The notes under the pieces are model-generated. The model made no database searches. It saw only the letters and a program-made list of their open reading frames with translations, and was not told the DNA's origin. The position numbers were made by a program, and so were the translations under genes. This document shows positions 17,923-27,331 of a stretch of 64,000 bases of DNA, piece after piece (the stretch's first letter is position 1; each line of letters starts with the position of its first letter). The DNA is taken from positions 1 through 64,000 of the forward strand of contig JAYPEX010000010.1 in assembly GCA_038125995.1 (NCBI GenBank), in the 5' to 3' direction. The DNA comes from MAG-120531 sp038125995 (lineage in GTDB: Bacteria > Bacteroidota > Bacteroidia > Flavobacteriales > Flavobacteriaceae).

Positions 17923-19563
17923 ATGAAACGCTTATCCATTATCGCAGTGGCTTTGTTAACTATGGTTAGCTGCAAAGAAACCAATCAACAACAAGTTCGA
18001 ACAAGCTCTACTCCATTTTTATGGTCTGCTGCTACTGTATATTTTTTATTACCCGATCGTTTTTACAATGCTGACAGCTCAAATGATGTGAATTTCAACA
18101 GAACAAAAGAAGCGGCTTTTCTCAGGGGTTTTGAAGGTGGAGATCTCAAGGGAATTACTAAAAAAATTGAACAGGGATATTTTACAGACTTGGGAGTTAA
18201 TGCTATTTGGTTTACACCTGTTGTGGAGCAGATTCATGATGCAACTGATGAAGGCACAGGTCTTACTTATGGATATCACGGATATTGGGCTAAAGATTGG
18301 ACCACAATTGATCCTAACTTCGGAAATATGGATGATCTGAAAGAACTCGTGAATACTGCACATCAAAATCAAATTCGAATCATTTTAGATGTAGTTGCCA
18401 ATCATACAGGACCTGTGACAGAAATGGACCCTGTATGGCCCTCCAATTGGGTGAGAACTGAACCTGCTTGTGATTACTCCAACTATCAAATGACAACAGC
18501 ATGTACCTTGGTAAAGAACCTTCCTGACGTACTTACTGAAAGTAATCAAGAAGTTTCCTTACCTGAATTACTAGTAGACAAATGGAAATCAGAAGACAGA
18601 TACGATCAAGAAATTAAAGAACTTGAGATGTTTTTTAATCAAACTGGTTACAAAAAAACTCCAAACGCCTATCTTGTTAAATGGCTTACCGATTATGTGC
18701 GGGAATTAGGAATTGATGGTTTTCGAGTTGATACGGCTAAACACGCTACAGAAAATGTTTGGATGATGCTACGAGAGCAGGCCGATGAAGCTTTCGCAGT
18801 TTGGAAGCAAAACAATCCTTCAAAGGTATTGGATGACAATCCTTTTTTTATGACTGGTGAAGTATCTGGGTATTCAATTTCAAATGGGCTCAATTATAAT
18901 TTTGGAGATAAAATTGTCGATTACTTTAACAACGCAGGTTTTAATAGCCTCATTAATTTTGGATTAAAAAACGATGCTGATCTTCCTTACGAAGTACTTT
19001 TCTCAAAATACAACAGTCTACTTCAAAACGAATTAAGTGGCTATTCTGTACTTAATTTTTTAGCCTCCCATGATGAAGGACATCCATATGATATTGAACG
19101 ATCAAATAGTAGTAGAGCTGCTAACGTATTGCTTCTTAGTCCAGGAGCTTCTCAAATCTATTATGGGGATGAATCCAATAGACCTCTAATTATTGAAGGA
19201 GCGAATGGTGATGCAAATTTAAGATCGAATATGAACTGGGATGCTATTGCAAACGATGCTTCTGTACAAGCTAATCTCCTACATTGGCAAAAGCTAGGTC
19301 AATTTAGAGCAAAACACCCTGCCGTAGGAGCTGGAAGACATCAGATGATTTCTGAATCCCCTTATAGTTTTAGTAGAATACTCAACAATGACAAAGTTGT
19401 TGTTGGTTTAGATCTCTCTACTGGAATAAAAACAATTTCTGTAGGATCGGTATTTGAAGAAGGTGAAACCCTTTCTGATGATTACTCTGGAAGCACAGCA
19501 GTCGTTTCCAATGGAAATGTAACCATAAACAGTCCTTTTTCTATTGTACTATTACACAATTAA
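17923..19563 (+). CDS. GH13 alpha-amylase-family lipoprotein
   Basis: 546 residues. The signal peptide ends in a lipobox (LLTMVSC, lipid-anchored Cys17), so it sits at the outer or inner membrane surface. GH13 regions are present: LDVVANHTG (region I), GFRVDTAKH with the catalytic nucleophile Asp, MTGEVSG with the acid/base Glu, and ASHDEGHP (region IV, with Ser where Asn is commoner). It resembles periplasmic MalS-like amylases. No susC/susD pair, transporter or regulator lies beside it, so its place in glycan use is unclear. A short HEAT-like gene follows after 3 nt. Confidence 0.9.
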   Translation: MKRLSIIAVALLTMVSCKETNQQQVRTSSTPFLWSAATVYFLLPDRFYNADSSNDVNFNRTKEAAFLRGFEGGDLKGITKKIEQGYFTDLGVNAIWFTPVVEQIHDATDEGTGLTYGYHGYWAKDWTTIDPNFGNMDDLKELVNTAHQNQIRIILDVVANHTGPVTEMDPVWPSNWVRTEPACDYSNYQMTTACTLVKNLPDVLTESNQEVSLPELLVDKWKSEDRYDQEIKELEMFFNQTGYKKTPNAYLVKWLTDYVRELGIDGFRVDTAKHATENVWMMLREQADEAFAVWKQNNPSKVLDDNPFFMTGEVSGYSISNGLNYNFGDKIVDYFNNAGFNSLINFGLKNDADLPYEVLFSKYNSLLQNELSGYSVLNFLASHDEGHPYDIERSNSSRAANVLLLSPGASQIYYGDESNRPLIIEGANGDANLRSNMNWDAIANDASVQANLLHWQKLGQFRAKHPAVGAGRHQMISESPYSFSRILNNDKVVVGLDLSTGIKTISVGSVFEEGETLSDDYSGSTAVVSNGNVTINSPFSIVLLHN

Positions 19564-19566
19564 AAA

Positions 19567-20124
19567 ATGGATGCAGCCTTCCTACATCGTTTAGAGCAAA
19601 CTAACGCACGGCTGCAATCGAGACAAGAAATGGCTGTTCTATTACTAGAGCAGCCATCTTATTTCATAGATCTTATACAATTTGCCAATCATTCCCAACA
19701 CGAGTTAGCACTAAAGTCCATATGGACTATTGAGCAAGCGATGTTGATCAATCCCTTGTGTTTAACGAATCAGTTGGAGCTATTTATTTCCACACTTCCT
19801 GAACAACAAGATGATTCCACCCTTCGATCGATTGCTAAAATTGGAAGTATCATTTTAACTAATCCCATATTAAAAAAAAAATTTAACCAATTGGACAAAA
19901 AAGTTCAATTACATATGGTCGATTGTAATTTTATTTGGTTTACCGAAGCTTATAGAGTAGCGGTTAAAGTTCACGCTATGGAAAATTTGAGTAGACTCTG
20001 CTATATAAAAGAGTGGATCAAACCCAATCTGATGGAACTCATTGAACTCAACTATCAATCACAGAGCACTGCCTATCAAGCAAGGGCGAGAAAGGTTTTA
20101 AATCGTCTAAAAAAGTTGAATTAA
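19567..20124 (+). CDS. HEAT-repeat-like conserved hypothetical protein
   Basis: 185 residues, all-helical, soluble, no signal peptide. The spacing of Leu-rich helices (for instance LALKSIWTIEQAM and LRSIAKIGSII) suggests a HEAT-like superhelix. I do not recognise a named family; similar genes next to purB in flavobacteria come to mind, but that is from memory. The gene starts 3 nt after the amylase stop and is followed by the purB promoter 15 nt beyond its stop. Confidence 0.7.
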   Translation: MDAAFLHRLEQTNARLQSRQEMAVLLLEQPSYFIDLIQFANHSQHELALKSIWTIEQAMLINPLCLTNQLELFISTLPEQQDDSTLRSIAKIGSIILTNPILKKKFNQLDKKVQLHMVDCNFIWFTEAYRVAVKVHAMENLSRLCYIKEWIKPNLMELIELNYQSQSTAYQARARKVLNRLKKLN

Positions 20125-20147
20125 GGCCATGGGATTTATTATCTTTG
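20116..20147 (+). promoter_or_regulatory. Promoter of purB
   Basis: TTG (20116-20118), 21-nt spacer, TATCTTTG (20140-20147), 19 nt before the purB ATG. The -33 box lies inside the end of the preceding gene. Confidence 0.6.
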
Positions 20148-20166
20148 CAGCTTTAATTAGAACGAT

Positions 20167-21510
20167 ATGTCTTTAACTACCTTAAATGCTATTTCTCCAA
20201 TTGATGGAAGATACCGATCAAAAGTTAATTCTTTAGGAACTTATTTCTCTGAAGCTGCACTTATCAAGTACAGAGTTCGCGTTGAAATTGAATATTTCAT
20301 CGCACTTTGTGAGCTTCCTCTAAAGCAATTAAGCGATTTTGACACTTCCCTATTCAGTGAGTTAAGAGCTATTTATAAAAACTTTAGTGATGCTGATGCC
20401 ATTGCTATCAAAGACATCGAAAAAGTAACCAATCACGATGTTAAGGCTGTAGAATACTTTATCAAAGAAAAATTTGATATGTTAAACCTTCAAGCCTACA
20501 AAGAGTTTATCCATTTTGGATTGACTTCTCAGGACATTAATAACACCTCTATTCCTCTTTCTTTAAAAGAGGCGATTGAAGATGTGTATGTTCCATCGAT
20601 TGAAGAAGTACTTTCGACTTTAAAAGTTCTTGCCGATGACTGGAAAGCAATTCCTCTATTAGCTAGAACCCATGGACAACCGGCCTCTCCTACTCGTTTA
20701 GGAAAAGAAATTCAGGTTTTTATCACCAGAATAGAGGAACAGTACCAACAACTTAAATCCATACCATACGCTGCGAAATTTGGTGGAGCTACAGGAAATT
20801 ACAACGCTCATCACGTTGCATATCCTTCCACTAATTGGAAACAATTTGGTACTGATTTTGTAGAAGGAACACTTGGATTGAACCACTCTTTTCCAACAAC
20901 TCAGATTGAGCATTACGATCATATGGCTTCTCTTTTTGATCTACTCAAGAGAATCAACACCATTTTTATCGATTTAGATCGCGATATATGGACCTATGTA
21001 TCTATGGACTACTTCAAACAAAAAATCAAAAAGGGTGAAGTTGGATCTTCTGCAATGCCACATAAAGTAAATCCAATCGATTTTGAGAATTCAGAAGGTA
21101 ACTTGGGTATTGCCAATGCACTCTTTGAGCATCTCTCTGCTAAACTACCAATATCAAGATTACAAAGAGACCTAACTGATTCAACAGTTCTCAGAAATAT
21201 TGGAGTTCCTTTAGCACATACCATTCTGTCGTTTCAATCAACCCTTAAAGGATTGAATAAATTACTTTTAAACGAAGAAAAGATTGCGCAAGATTTAGAA
21301 AATAATTGGGCTGTTGTAGCAGAGGCCATCCAAACCATCTTGAGAAGAGAAGGGTATCCAAATCCTTACGAAGCTCTCAAAGGATTAACTAGAACTAACG
21401 AAAAGATCAACGCTGAAAGCATCTCTAATTTTATCGATACTCTTGAGGTGTCTGATCAAATAAAAAAAGAGCTAAAAGCGATATCGCCTAGCTCTTTTAC
21501 TGGAATTTAA
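20167..21510 (+). CDS. purB: Adenylosuccinate lyase
   Basis: 447-residue fumarase/aspartase-superfamily enzyme acting twice in purine synthesis (SAICAR to AICAR, adenylosuccinate to AMP). Signature GSSAMPHKVNPIDFEN (about residue 288) carries the catalytic Ser loop; the conserved THGQPASPT block and the N-terminal LNAISPIDGRYRSK are also seen. It has its own promoter. Purine synthesis is also represented by purL at 48.7 kb, so the pathway genes are dispersed. Confidence 0.97.
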   Translation: MSLTTLNAISPIDGRYRSKVNSLGTYFSEAALIKYRVRVEIEYFIALCELPLKQLSDFDTSLFSELRAIYKNFSDADAIAIKDIEKVTNHDVKAVEYFIKEKFDMLNLQAYKEFIHFGLTSQDINNTSIPLSLKEAIEDVYVPSIEEVLSTLKVLADDWKAIPLLARTHGQPASPTRLGKEIQVFITRIEEQYQQLKSIPYAAKFGGATGNYNAHHVAYPSTNWKQFGTDFVEGTLGLNHSFPTTQIEHYDHMASLFDLLKRINTIFIDLDRDIWTYVSMDYFKQKIKKGEVGSSAMPHKVNPIDFENSEGNLGIANALFEHLSAKLPISRLQRDLTDSTVLRNIGVPLAHTILSFQSTLKGLNKLLLNEEKIAQDLENNWAVVAEAIQTILRREGYPNPYEALKGLTRTNEKINAESISNFIDTLEVSDQIKKELKAISPSSFTGI

Positions 21511-21536
21511 TATTCCTTTATTTTTGATCCTTTAGT

Positions 21537-22091
21537 TTATTCCTTCCTAGGTTTTAAAGAAGATAACAATCCGAGTAATTCATCTTCATTGACATCGCTC
21601 TCCTGTAATGCTGTTAAGAAGGGTTTGATGTGTTTTGGATTCATATGATCTCCTAAGACTCTGATGAGAATAAAATTGCTTTTCAAGTCTGTACCATAGG
21701 CTAAAAATTCATCGATTTGAGCCTCTGATCCTAGAATCATAATTCTACCTGAACCCATATGAGTTTGTGCTCTCATAAGATCTTTGTACTTAGAGTTTTT
21801 AAGTACTGTGTTAATTTCAGCTTGTTCTTTATCAAAAGCCTGTTGATCTCCGTTTGGAGCGTGGTATACCAGTACATTGAGTTTCTTTAAAGAATTCACC
21901 GCTTCTCTTTCTTTACTTCCCAAAGAATCAATAGTGATATTTAATAGACTCGCAGGTAGTGTCAGGCTTACAAAATCAGAAGACGACTGCTTTTCCAATA
22001 AATACTGTTGTACACTCTTATTGGATTCACAAGAAGACATGCTTATCAAGAGCACCAGCAATATTCCTGTGATTTTAATGAACTGTTTCAT
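21537..22091 (-). CDS. DUF4252 lipoprotein
   Basis: 184 residues with a lipoprotein signal (LLVLLISMSSC, lipidated Cys near residue 21). The body matches the DUF4252 family, a Bacteroidota family of unknown function. It lies 1 nt downstream of a second DUF4252 gene, of which it looks like a diverged duplicate. Last gene of the sigma factor cassette; probably an envelope output or sensor of that system. Confidence 0.8.
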   Translation of the reverse strand: MKQFIKITGILLVLLISMSSCESNKSVQQYLLEKQSSSDFVSLTLPASLLNITIDSLGSKEREAVNSLKKLNVLVYHAPNGDQQAFDKEQAEINTVLKNSKYKDLMRAQTHMGSGRIMILGSEAQIDEFLAYGTDLKSNFILIRVLGDHMNPKHIKPFLTALQESDVNEDELLGLLSSLKPRKE

Positions 22092-22092
22092 C

Positions 22093-22659
22093 TTAGCGTT
22101 GTTTTACTTGATTGAGCTCTTCAGGTAGATTCATTTTTGCAATCAATGAGCTAATCTTATCTAGATCGATATCTCCGACCAATGAGAGCAATACACTTTC
22201 AATAGTGCGATCTTTTCCATTGATGTTGAGATCTAAATCCATCGCCTTAGTATCAAATCCATTGACAAACATCAAAAGCTCCTTCACCTGCGAATCAGTT
22301 CTTCCAGGGCGAACGTAAAATTTAACATTTGCCGTTTCATCTTTGATTCTCATAAGTTCAGTTAGATTTGCTTGCTTTAGATACTGATCTACTTCGTGTT
22401 TCATATCATCTGAAACATTTTTGTCAAAAGTTGTAAAAACTTTTAGACTTTCGATACTCTTAGCCATTACGACAAAGTCTCTAGCCTCCGGATCGTCTTC
22501 TACGACAACCTCAAACTTGCTTAAAAGATTGAACATACTCTTGCTTACGACAACTGAACTTACATTTGGTTCATCCTCAAATCGATCAAAAAGGGACTGT
22601 GCGTAAGTCATGCCCGCAAAAAGGAGCATCATACTGCTAATTAATAATTTTCTTTTCAT
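22093..22659 (-). CDS. DUF4252 exported protein
   Basis: 188 residues with a non-lipid signal peptide (ending GMTYAQ, about residue 21), followed by a DUF4252 domain (SVVVSKSMFNLLSKF, later VKFYVRPGRTDSQVKELLMFV). Periplasmic by prediction, function unknown. Lies 10 nt after the membrane anti-sigma-like gene and 1 nt before the DUF4252 lipoprotein gene, in an operon headed by an ECF sigma factor. Confidence 0.8.
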   Translation of the reverse strand: MKRKLLISSMMLLFAGMTYAQSLFDRFEDEPNVSSVVVSKSMFNLLSKFEVVVEDDPEARDFVVMAKSIESLKVFTTFDKNVSDDMKHEVDQYLKQANLTELMRIKDETANVKFYVRPGRTDSQVKELLMFVNGFDTKAMDLDLNINGKDRTIESVLLSLVGDIDLDKISSLIAKMNLPEELNQVKQR

Positions 22660-22669
22660 CTTCTTTAAT

Positions 22670-23101
22670 TTATCTATTATCTATTTTTTTAAAAATCTTG
22701 TTTTTAGAATTCTCGTAAACCTCTAAATACCCAATTGACTGTTTTGCCTTATCGAACTGATTTGCGATAAGTTCCATCGCTGCCATCGTCTGCTGATAAG
22801 CGTATTCAGCCTGTTTTTTCTGTTGGTATTCTCGAGCGAATATTCCAATGGATACAACAACCGCTATAGAAGCAGCAATCTTCATATACGGGCTCAAACG
22901 TTTTTTTGATCGTATGCGATACGGAGTCTGATCTTTTAACTTCGATTCCGATACAGTATAGGCAAACATAGGTCGGTACATTTCTAAATGTGTTGGGACC
23001 TGATCCGAGCTAAAGAATGATTTTAAAATTGCTTCTTCTTTTAGGGAAGTTTCAGCTTCAAAATACTTTTCTAATAATGCTTCTATTTTAACTAATTCCA
23101 T
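22670..23101 (-). CDS. Single-pass membrane protein, putative anti-sigma factor
   Basis: 143 residues: cytosolic N-terminus (about 1-70, acidic, helical), one transmembrane segment (about 73-90, MKIAASIAVVVSIGIFA), and a short periplasmic helix. The start overlaps the sigma factor's 3' end by 14 nt, implying translational coupling. No zinc-finger (HC2) motif is visible, so the anti-sigma role is inferred from topology and position only. Confidence 0.7.
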   Translation of the reverse strand: MELVKIEALLEKYFEAETSLKEEAILKSFFSSDQVPTHLEMYRPMFAYTVSESKLKDQTPYRIRSKKRLSPYMKIAASIAVVVSIGIFAREYQQKKQAEYAYQQTMAAMELIANQFDKAKQSIGYLEVYENSKNKIFKKIDNR

Positions 23102-23597
23102 AAGAATTCATTTTAAAGAGTTGTTCTCTCAATTGTTTTCTGATTCTAGATAAGGACACACGAATTGCAGTGGATTTCATATCTAAAATCGTTTCGATTT
23201 CATCGTATTCCATTCCTTCAACTTCTCTGAGTTGAAACAATAACTGCTGGTTAGCAGGAAGTGTTTTTAAAAATGCATCGATCAAATCGAGTTGATCTTG
23301 ATGTTCAATTGTTCGTTGAACATGATCAGATGCGGATTCATAATTTGAATGAACCAATCTCAAATTGGAAGCTTCCTTTAATTTGAGGCGGTCGAGACAA
23401 TAATTCTTAGTCATGGTGATCGCATAGGCCTCTACAGATCTTAATCCGTCTAGATCGGATCGTTTTTCCCATAACTTTGAAAGTATTTCCTGACTCGCAT
23501 CTTGAGCTTCATCGTTAGATACTAAAAGACGTTTTGCTATTCTAAACAATTTGTCTTGTAGACTTATTACCGTATTTGAAAACTCAAGTTGATTCAT
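23088..23597 (-). CDS. ECF-type RNA polymerase sigma factor
   Basis: 169 residues with sigma region 2 (FRIAKRLLVSNDEAQDASQEILSKLWEKR) and region 4 (LPANQQLLFQLREVEGMEYDEIETILDMKSTAIRVSLSRIRKQL). It would direct RNA polymerase to a small regulon, probably including its own operon, in response to an envelope signal relayed by the downstream membrane protein. First gene of a four-gene cassette with two DUF4252 genes. A separate ECF factor lies at 44.5 kb. Confidence 0.92.
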   Translation of the reverse strand: MNQLEFSNTVISLQDKLFRIAKRLLVSNDEAQDASQEILSKLWEKRSDLDGLRSVEAYAITMTKNYCLDRLKLKEASNLRLVHSNYESASDHVQRTIEHQDQLDLIDAFLKTLPANQQLLFQLREVEGMEYDEIETILDMKSTAIRVSLSRIRKQLREQLFKMNSYGIS

Positions 23598-23709
23598 AAA
23601 TATGTTTCCGATCTATTAGTATGACGCTTAATGGTTAAAATTGTTACAAATAATTTCAAAATATTAGAAAGGATTGTAACTTGTACTACTAAATAAGTAT
23701 CAAAAGAAT

Positions 23710-25191
23710 ATGCACAAGATAAAATATTTAGCATTAAGCCTCATCAGCTCTTTAGTTATTCTAAGTAGTTGTGAAAAGGATCAAGACGACGTTCCTCAAA
23801 TAGAATATGATGAAATTACCGATTTTATTTGGAGAGGTCTTAACTACTGGTATTATTGGCAAGGAGAAATCGAAGAGTTAAGCGATAGCAAACTCAGCAA
23901 TTTAGACGATTACCATTTATATCTCAGTACTTTTGATAGCCCAGAATCCTTGTTTGATCATTTAAAATATGACGGCCAAGATGATTTTTCGTGGTATATA
24001 GATGATGTTGCCGAACAGTTAAAGTCGTTTGCTGGAACTAGTAAATCGTATGGCATTCGTTTAGCTAGAAGTTTATTTAATGTTGAATCAGGAGGTAATG
24101 TCTATATCTACATTGCATATGTGGTACCAGATTCTCCAGCAGAAGAAGCAGGATTAAAAAGAGGAGACCTAATTTATAGAGTCGATGGAACTGTAATGAA
24201 TCCAGACAATTATACGGTAATCAACAATTTGTTTAATAACGACACCGTAACCATTGGAGTAGGAAGTTTTGTGGATGGAAGCTTTCAAGCTAGTGGCAGT
24301 GATGTTGAAATTACTCGAATTGAATTTCCTGCGACTCCAATTCAATACTATACTGTTCTTGAAACCTCAGGAAAGAAAATTGGCTATTTAGTGTACAATT
24401 CATTCAAATATCCATTTCACAAAGAACTCAACGATGTTTTTGGATATTTCAAAGACAAAGCAGTGGATGAATTAGTATTGGATTTAAGATACAACGGTGG
24501 GGGTACTGTTATTACTGCAGCCTTTTTAGCGAGTATGATCGATGGATCGATTACTCCAGAACAGGAAGCATTTGCCGATTTGAGATACAATGCGAAACGC
24601 AATCCAACAAAAGGATCTACCTACCCTTTCTTTGACGAGGTATACCTCTATGATTTTGATGGCACCTATCAATCAACAGTACCTATGAATCGCTTAACCT
24701 CCATTGAAACACTTTATGTACTGACCTCAGCTAGCACTGCCTCAGCCTCTGAAATGATCATCAATGGTTTAAGACCTTATATGAATGTCATTACAATTGG
24801 CGGAACCACTGTGGGTAAAAACGAAGGATCCATCACTGTTGTGGACTCTCCTAATAGTTATGACGATCCTGACAACAGAAATCCAAATCACACTGTTGGG
24901 ATGCAACCTATCGTTTTTCAGATCTACAATAAATTAGGTCAAAATGACTACGACAATGGATTTGTTCCTGCGATAGAACTCGATGAAATGGATTATCCAA
25001 CTGAAATCAAAGCTTTTGGTGATCCTACAGAACCCTTCTTAGCAGCTGCCTTAAACCTAATTACAGGAGCAACTGCTAAGATGGATTTGCGTCCTTTCAT
25101 GAATGTTTACCCAGTTGGGAAACCTATTCAGGAAGAAAAATTCAGTCAGGAAATGTATTTAATTCCTTCAAAGGAAACTGAATTAAAATAA
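23710..25191 (+). CDS. S41-family peptidase, lipoprotein with PDZ domain
   Basis: 493 residues. Lipobox LSSC (Cys about residue 21) places it in the envelope. A PDZ-like segment (about 125-185, YVVPDSPAEEAGLKRGDLIYRVDG) precedes the tail-specific protease core: KIGYLVYNSF, LDLRYNGGG, the catalytic Ser in STASASEMIINGLRP and the Lys in GGTTVGKNEGS. Related to C-terminal processing proteases, but the Bacteroidota lipoprotein branch has no defined substrate. Its 3' end overlaps btuB by 9 nt in convergent orientation. Confidence 0.92.
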   Translation: MHKIKYLALSLISSLVILSSCEKDQDDVPQIEYDEITDFIWRGLNYWYYWQGEIEELSDSKLSNLDDYHLYLSTFDSPESLFDHLKYDGQDDFSWYIDDVAEQLKSFAGTSKSYGIRLARSLFNVESGGNVYIYIAYVVPDSPAEEAGLKRGDLIYRVDGTVMNPDNYTVINNLFNNDTVTIGVGSFVDGSFQASGSDVEITRIEFPATPIQYYTVLETSGKKIGYLVYNSFKYPFHKELNDVFGYFKDKAVDELVLDLRYNGGGTVITAAFLASMIDGSITPEQEAFADLRYNAKRNPTKGSTYPFFDEVYLYDFDGTYQSTVPMNRLTSIETLYVLTSASTASASEMIINGLRPYMNVITIGGTTVGKNEGSITVVDSPNSYDDPDNRNPNHTVGMQPIVFQIYNKLGQNDYDNGFVPAIELDEMDYPTEIKAFGDPTEPFLAAALNLITGATAKMDLRPFMNVYPVGKPIQEEKFSQEMYLIPSKETELK

Positions 25192-27030
25192 GGTATAGTT
25201 GAAGTTCAAACGATAATTTCTACCCAAACTATTAAACCCAATTTGTTCTATAAAACTTTTATTGAACAAATTGTGAACCCCACATTGTACTTGAATTCGT
25301 TCGCTAATTTGATAATTCCAATTTAAATGAATCAAGGTATAGGGATTCAATTCGACATTCGTATAGGAAGTAAAATCAGTATCATATCGTTTTCCCACAA
25401 ACAATGTCTCAAGTAGAAATCGATGCTTGCCGAATCGATGGGTTGCATTCAGGTTTAACTTGTGCTTTGGAATTCTGATCATCAATTCTTGATCTCTCCA
25501 TATATAGGTGTAATTGAACTTGAATTGAAAATCCTTTGTGAGTTGTGATGTTAAATCAAATTCCAATCCCTCTGCTTTGGAGCTTCCCTCAGAGTTATCG
25601 TATTGAAAGCTTTCAGAATTCCAAAACACTGCATTGTTTTCATTTCTTTTAAAAACTAAGAGGTTCCAGTTTATTGAACCCTGAGTACCTCTGATTCCAA
25701 ACTCAACCGTTGTGTTTGTTTCTGGAGTTAAATTTTCATTAGCTCCCCAATCACCGTAGAGTTGAAATAGACTAGGACTGATAAAAGCGATAGCTACACT
25801 CGAATAAAGCACATATTGATCAGCACTTCCAAACCTAATTGAAGGATTTAAATGCCCTACAAAATGATTCCCGTAAGTACTGTGGTGATTTAATCGAGCT
25901 GCTGAGCTGATATGAAATCTATTTGTAGACTTATAAAACAAGCTTACATAAGGATCGAATGTAACAACGGATGACTCATTAATTGAACTTGAAGCATCAA
26001 TTGTAGATTGAATTCCAAAGAGACTTTGAATCTTATGAAGCGTATTCGATTTGTAATAGACATCAAAATTACTGCTATTGGATTTAAAGAGACCTCCATA
26101 ATCGGATATCGCTTCAGAATCGAATTGATCGTGATTAACTCCAAAAAATACATTCCCTTTAGTGAGTTGATAATTCGATTGGAAACCAAAAGAGGTTTTT
26201 TGGGTTAAAAATTTAAAATCTCGGTCAGTCCCAGTGTATGAATCATCGTAATCAGCACTGATAGAAGTACGGGAACTTTTGAGTTTCCAACTCCATCGCT
26301 TTTGAGCTTTATTTTGAATCTCAATTAAATAGTGACTTCTCTTAAAAGGATCCTCTTCCTGTGTGTTTTCAAGTGCCGAAACACCACCTTCGTAAAGATG
26401 TGCATAACTCAATCGATAGCTAATTTCACTAATTGACCCTGTATAATCTACCCCAACTTTATTGTAATTAAATTGCATATTTTGATCTTCTGCAATCTGA
26501 TTGGATCCAATACCACTGGTTAAAATTATGCCGTTTTTTAGATTTTCTTTAGTAGTAATGGCGATAACAACAGTTGAAGCAGCACTTCCATAAACAGCAC
26601 TACTCGCTCCTTTAAGAATCTCAATTTGTTTTATATTTGATAAATTTAATAACCGTAAGTCATAGGACAAGGATGCTGAATATGGATCCGCCACTCGAAT
26701 ACCATCAATGAGGATTAATACTTGTTTTGATCGACCTCCTCTAGCGTAAATACTCTGGGTGTTTCCCATAGGGAGTTGCGCTCCTTGGACACTTATACCC
26801 GATACTGTATTGATTAATTGAGCTAAGGAAAAACCTTGATAAGCTTGAATATCCTTTTCATTTAACAACGTTATGTTTTTACCTATTAAAGCTTCTTTTT
26901 GAGGTACTTTTAATCCGTAGAGCACTACCTCATTTAATGCTGACACAGAATCTTTTGATTGTTCTTGTCCATGTATGCACAAACTCGATCCAAGAGCTAA
27001 TACGCAGAAGATTTCAGCTAATTTTTTCAT
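25183..27030 (-). CDS. btuB: TonB-dependent receptor for cobalamin (BtuB-type)
   Basis: 615 residues: signal peptide (about 1-21), plug domain (about 30-165, with SIYARGGRSKQVLILIDGIRV and ILKGASSAVYGSAAS), then a 22-strand beta-barrel ending in a terminal Phe. It imports a large ligand across the outer membrane with TonB energy. The substrate call rests on the cobalamin riboswitch in its leader and the divergent btuFCD genes, not on the barrel. The start is about 80 nt downstream of the riboswitch B12 box. Confidence 0.93.
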   Translation of the reverse strand: MKKLAEIFCVLALGSSLCIHGQEQSKDSVSALNEVVLYGLKVPQKEALIGKNITLLNEKDIQAYQGFSLAQLINTVSGISVQGAQLPMGNTQSIYARGGRSKQVLILIDGIRVADPYSASLSYDLRLLNLSNIKQIEILKGASSAVYGSAASTVVIAITTKENLKNGIILTSGIGSNQIAEDQNMQFNYNKVGVDYTGSISEISYRLSYAHLYEGGVSALENTQEEDPFKRSHYLIEIQNKAQKRWSWKLKSSRTSISADYDDSYTGTDRDFKFLTQKTSFGFQSNYQLTKGNVFFGVNHDQFDSEAISDYGGLFKSNSSNFDVYYKSNTLHKIQSLFGIQSTIDASSSINESSVVTFDPYVSLFYKSTNRFHISSAARLNHHSTYGNHFVGHLNPSIRFGSADQYVLYSSVAIAFISPSLFQLYGDWGANENLTPETNTTVEFGIRGTQGSINWNLLVFKRNENNAVFWNSESFQYDNSEGSSKAEGLEFDLTSQLTKDFQFKFNYTYIWRDQELMIRIPKHKLNLNATHRFGKHRFLLETLFVGKRYDTDFTSYTNVELNPYTLIHLNWNYQISERIQVQCGVHNLFNKSFIEQIGFNSLGRNYRLNFNYTLF

Positions 27031-27107
27031 TTTGTGTTGTTAAACACGGGAGCATGAAGGAATAAACCTTAAAACTTTTTACCCGAAAGTTTATAAATCA
27101 GTTTTGA

Positions 27108-27270
27108 AACTGGCAGGTCTCCTGGCTTGCGTCTTTTTAACTCTCCTTCCCCTATTAAGAGTGGTATTGTAATCGTTAAAAGCATCTTTCGACTAAGCTT
27201 ACAGTTGCGGGAACAGCACTAGATTTAAACTAGTTTCCCTTTTAATTTTCTAGATCAAGTCTAGAAAAAC
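27108..27270 (-). ncRNA. Cobalamin riboswitch in the btuB leader
   Basis: On the minus strand the conserved pieces appear in order: AAAAGGGAAACTAG (complement of 27230-27243), GTGCTGTTCCCGCAACTGTAAG (two parts, complement of 27199-27220), a GGAAGGAG segment, and the B12 box GCCAGGAGACCTGCC (complement of 27112-27126). A 5' hairpin precedes them (27246-27268). No intrinsic terminator with a T tract follows, so control is probably translational. Binding of adenosyl- or methylcobalamin should repress btuB. Confidence 0.93.
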
Positions 27271-27282
27271 CTAATTTCAAGC

Positions 27283-27312
27283 CAAAATTAGCCTTAATTA
27301 TTGAGTACACAA
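27283..27312 (-). promoter_or_regulatory. Promoter of the btuB riboswitch transcript
   Basis: Minus strand TTG (complement of 27310-27312), 19-nt spacer, TAATTTTG (complement of 27283-27290), just upstream of the riboswitch. It overlaps the divergent btuF promoter. Confidence 0.6.
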
Positions 27313-27331
27313 CAATTAAATAGTATTTTTG
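27301..27331 (+). promoter_or_regulatory. Promoter of btuFCD
   Basis: TTG (27301-27303), 20-nt spacer, TATTTTTG (27324-27331). Only seven nucleotides separate the -7 box from the btuF ATG at 27339, so the mRNA is leaderless or nearly so. Its -33 region interleaves with that of the btuB promoter. Confidence 0.6.

Noticed and set aside
27031..27107. Intrinsic terminator between the B12 box and btuB
   Set aside because: No GC-rich stem followed by a T run is present, so transcription-termination control by the riboswitch is not supported.
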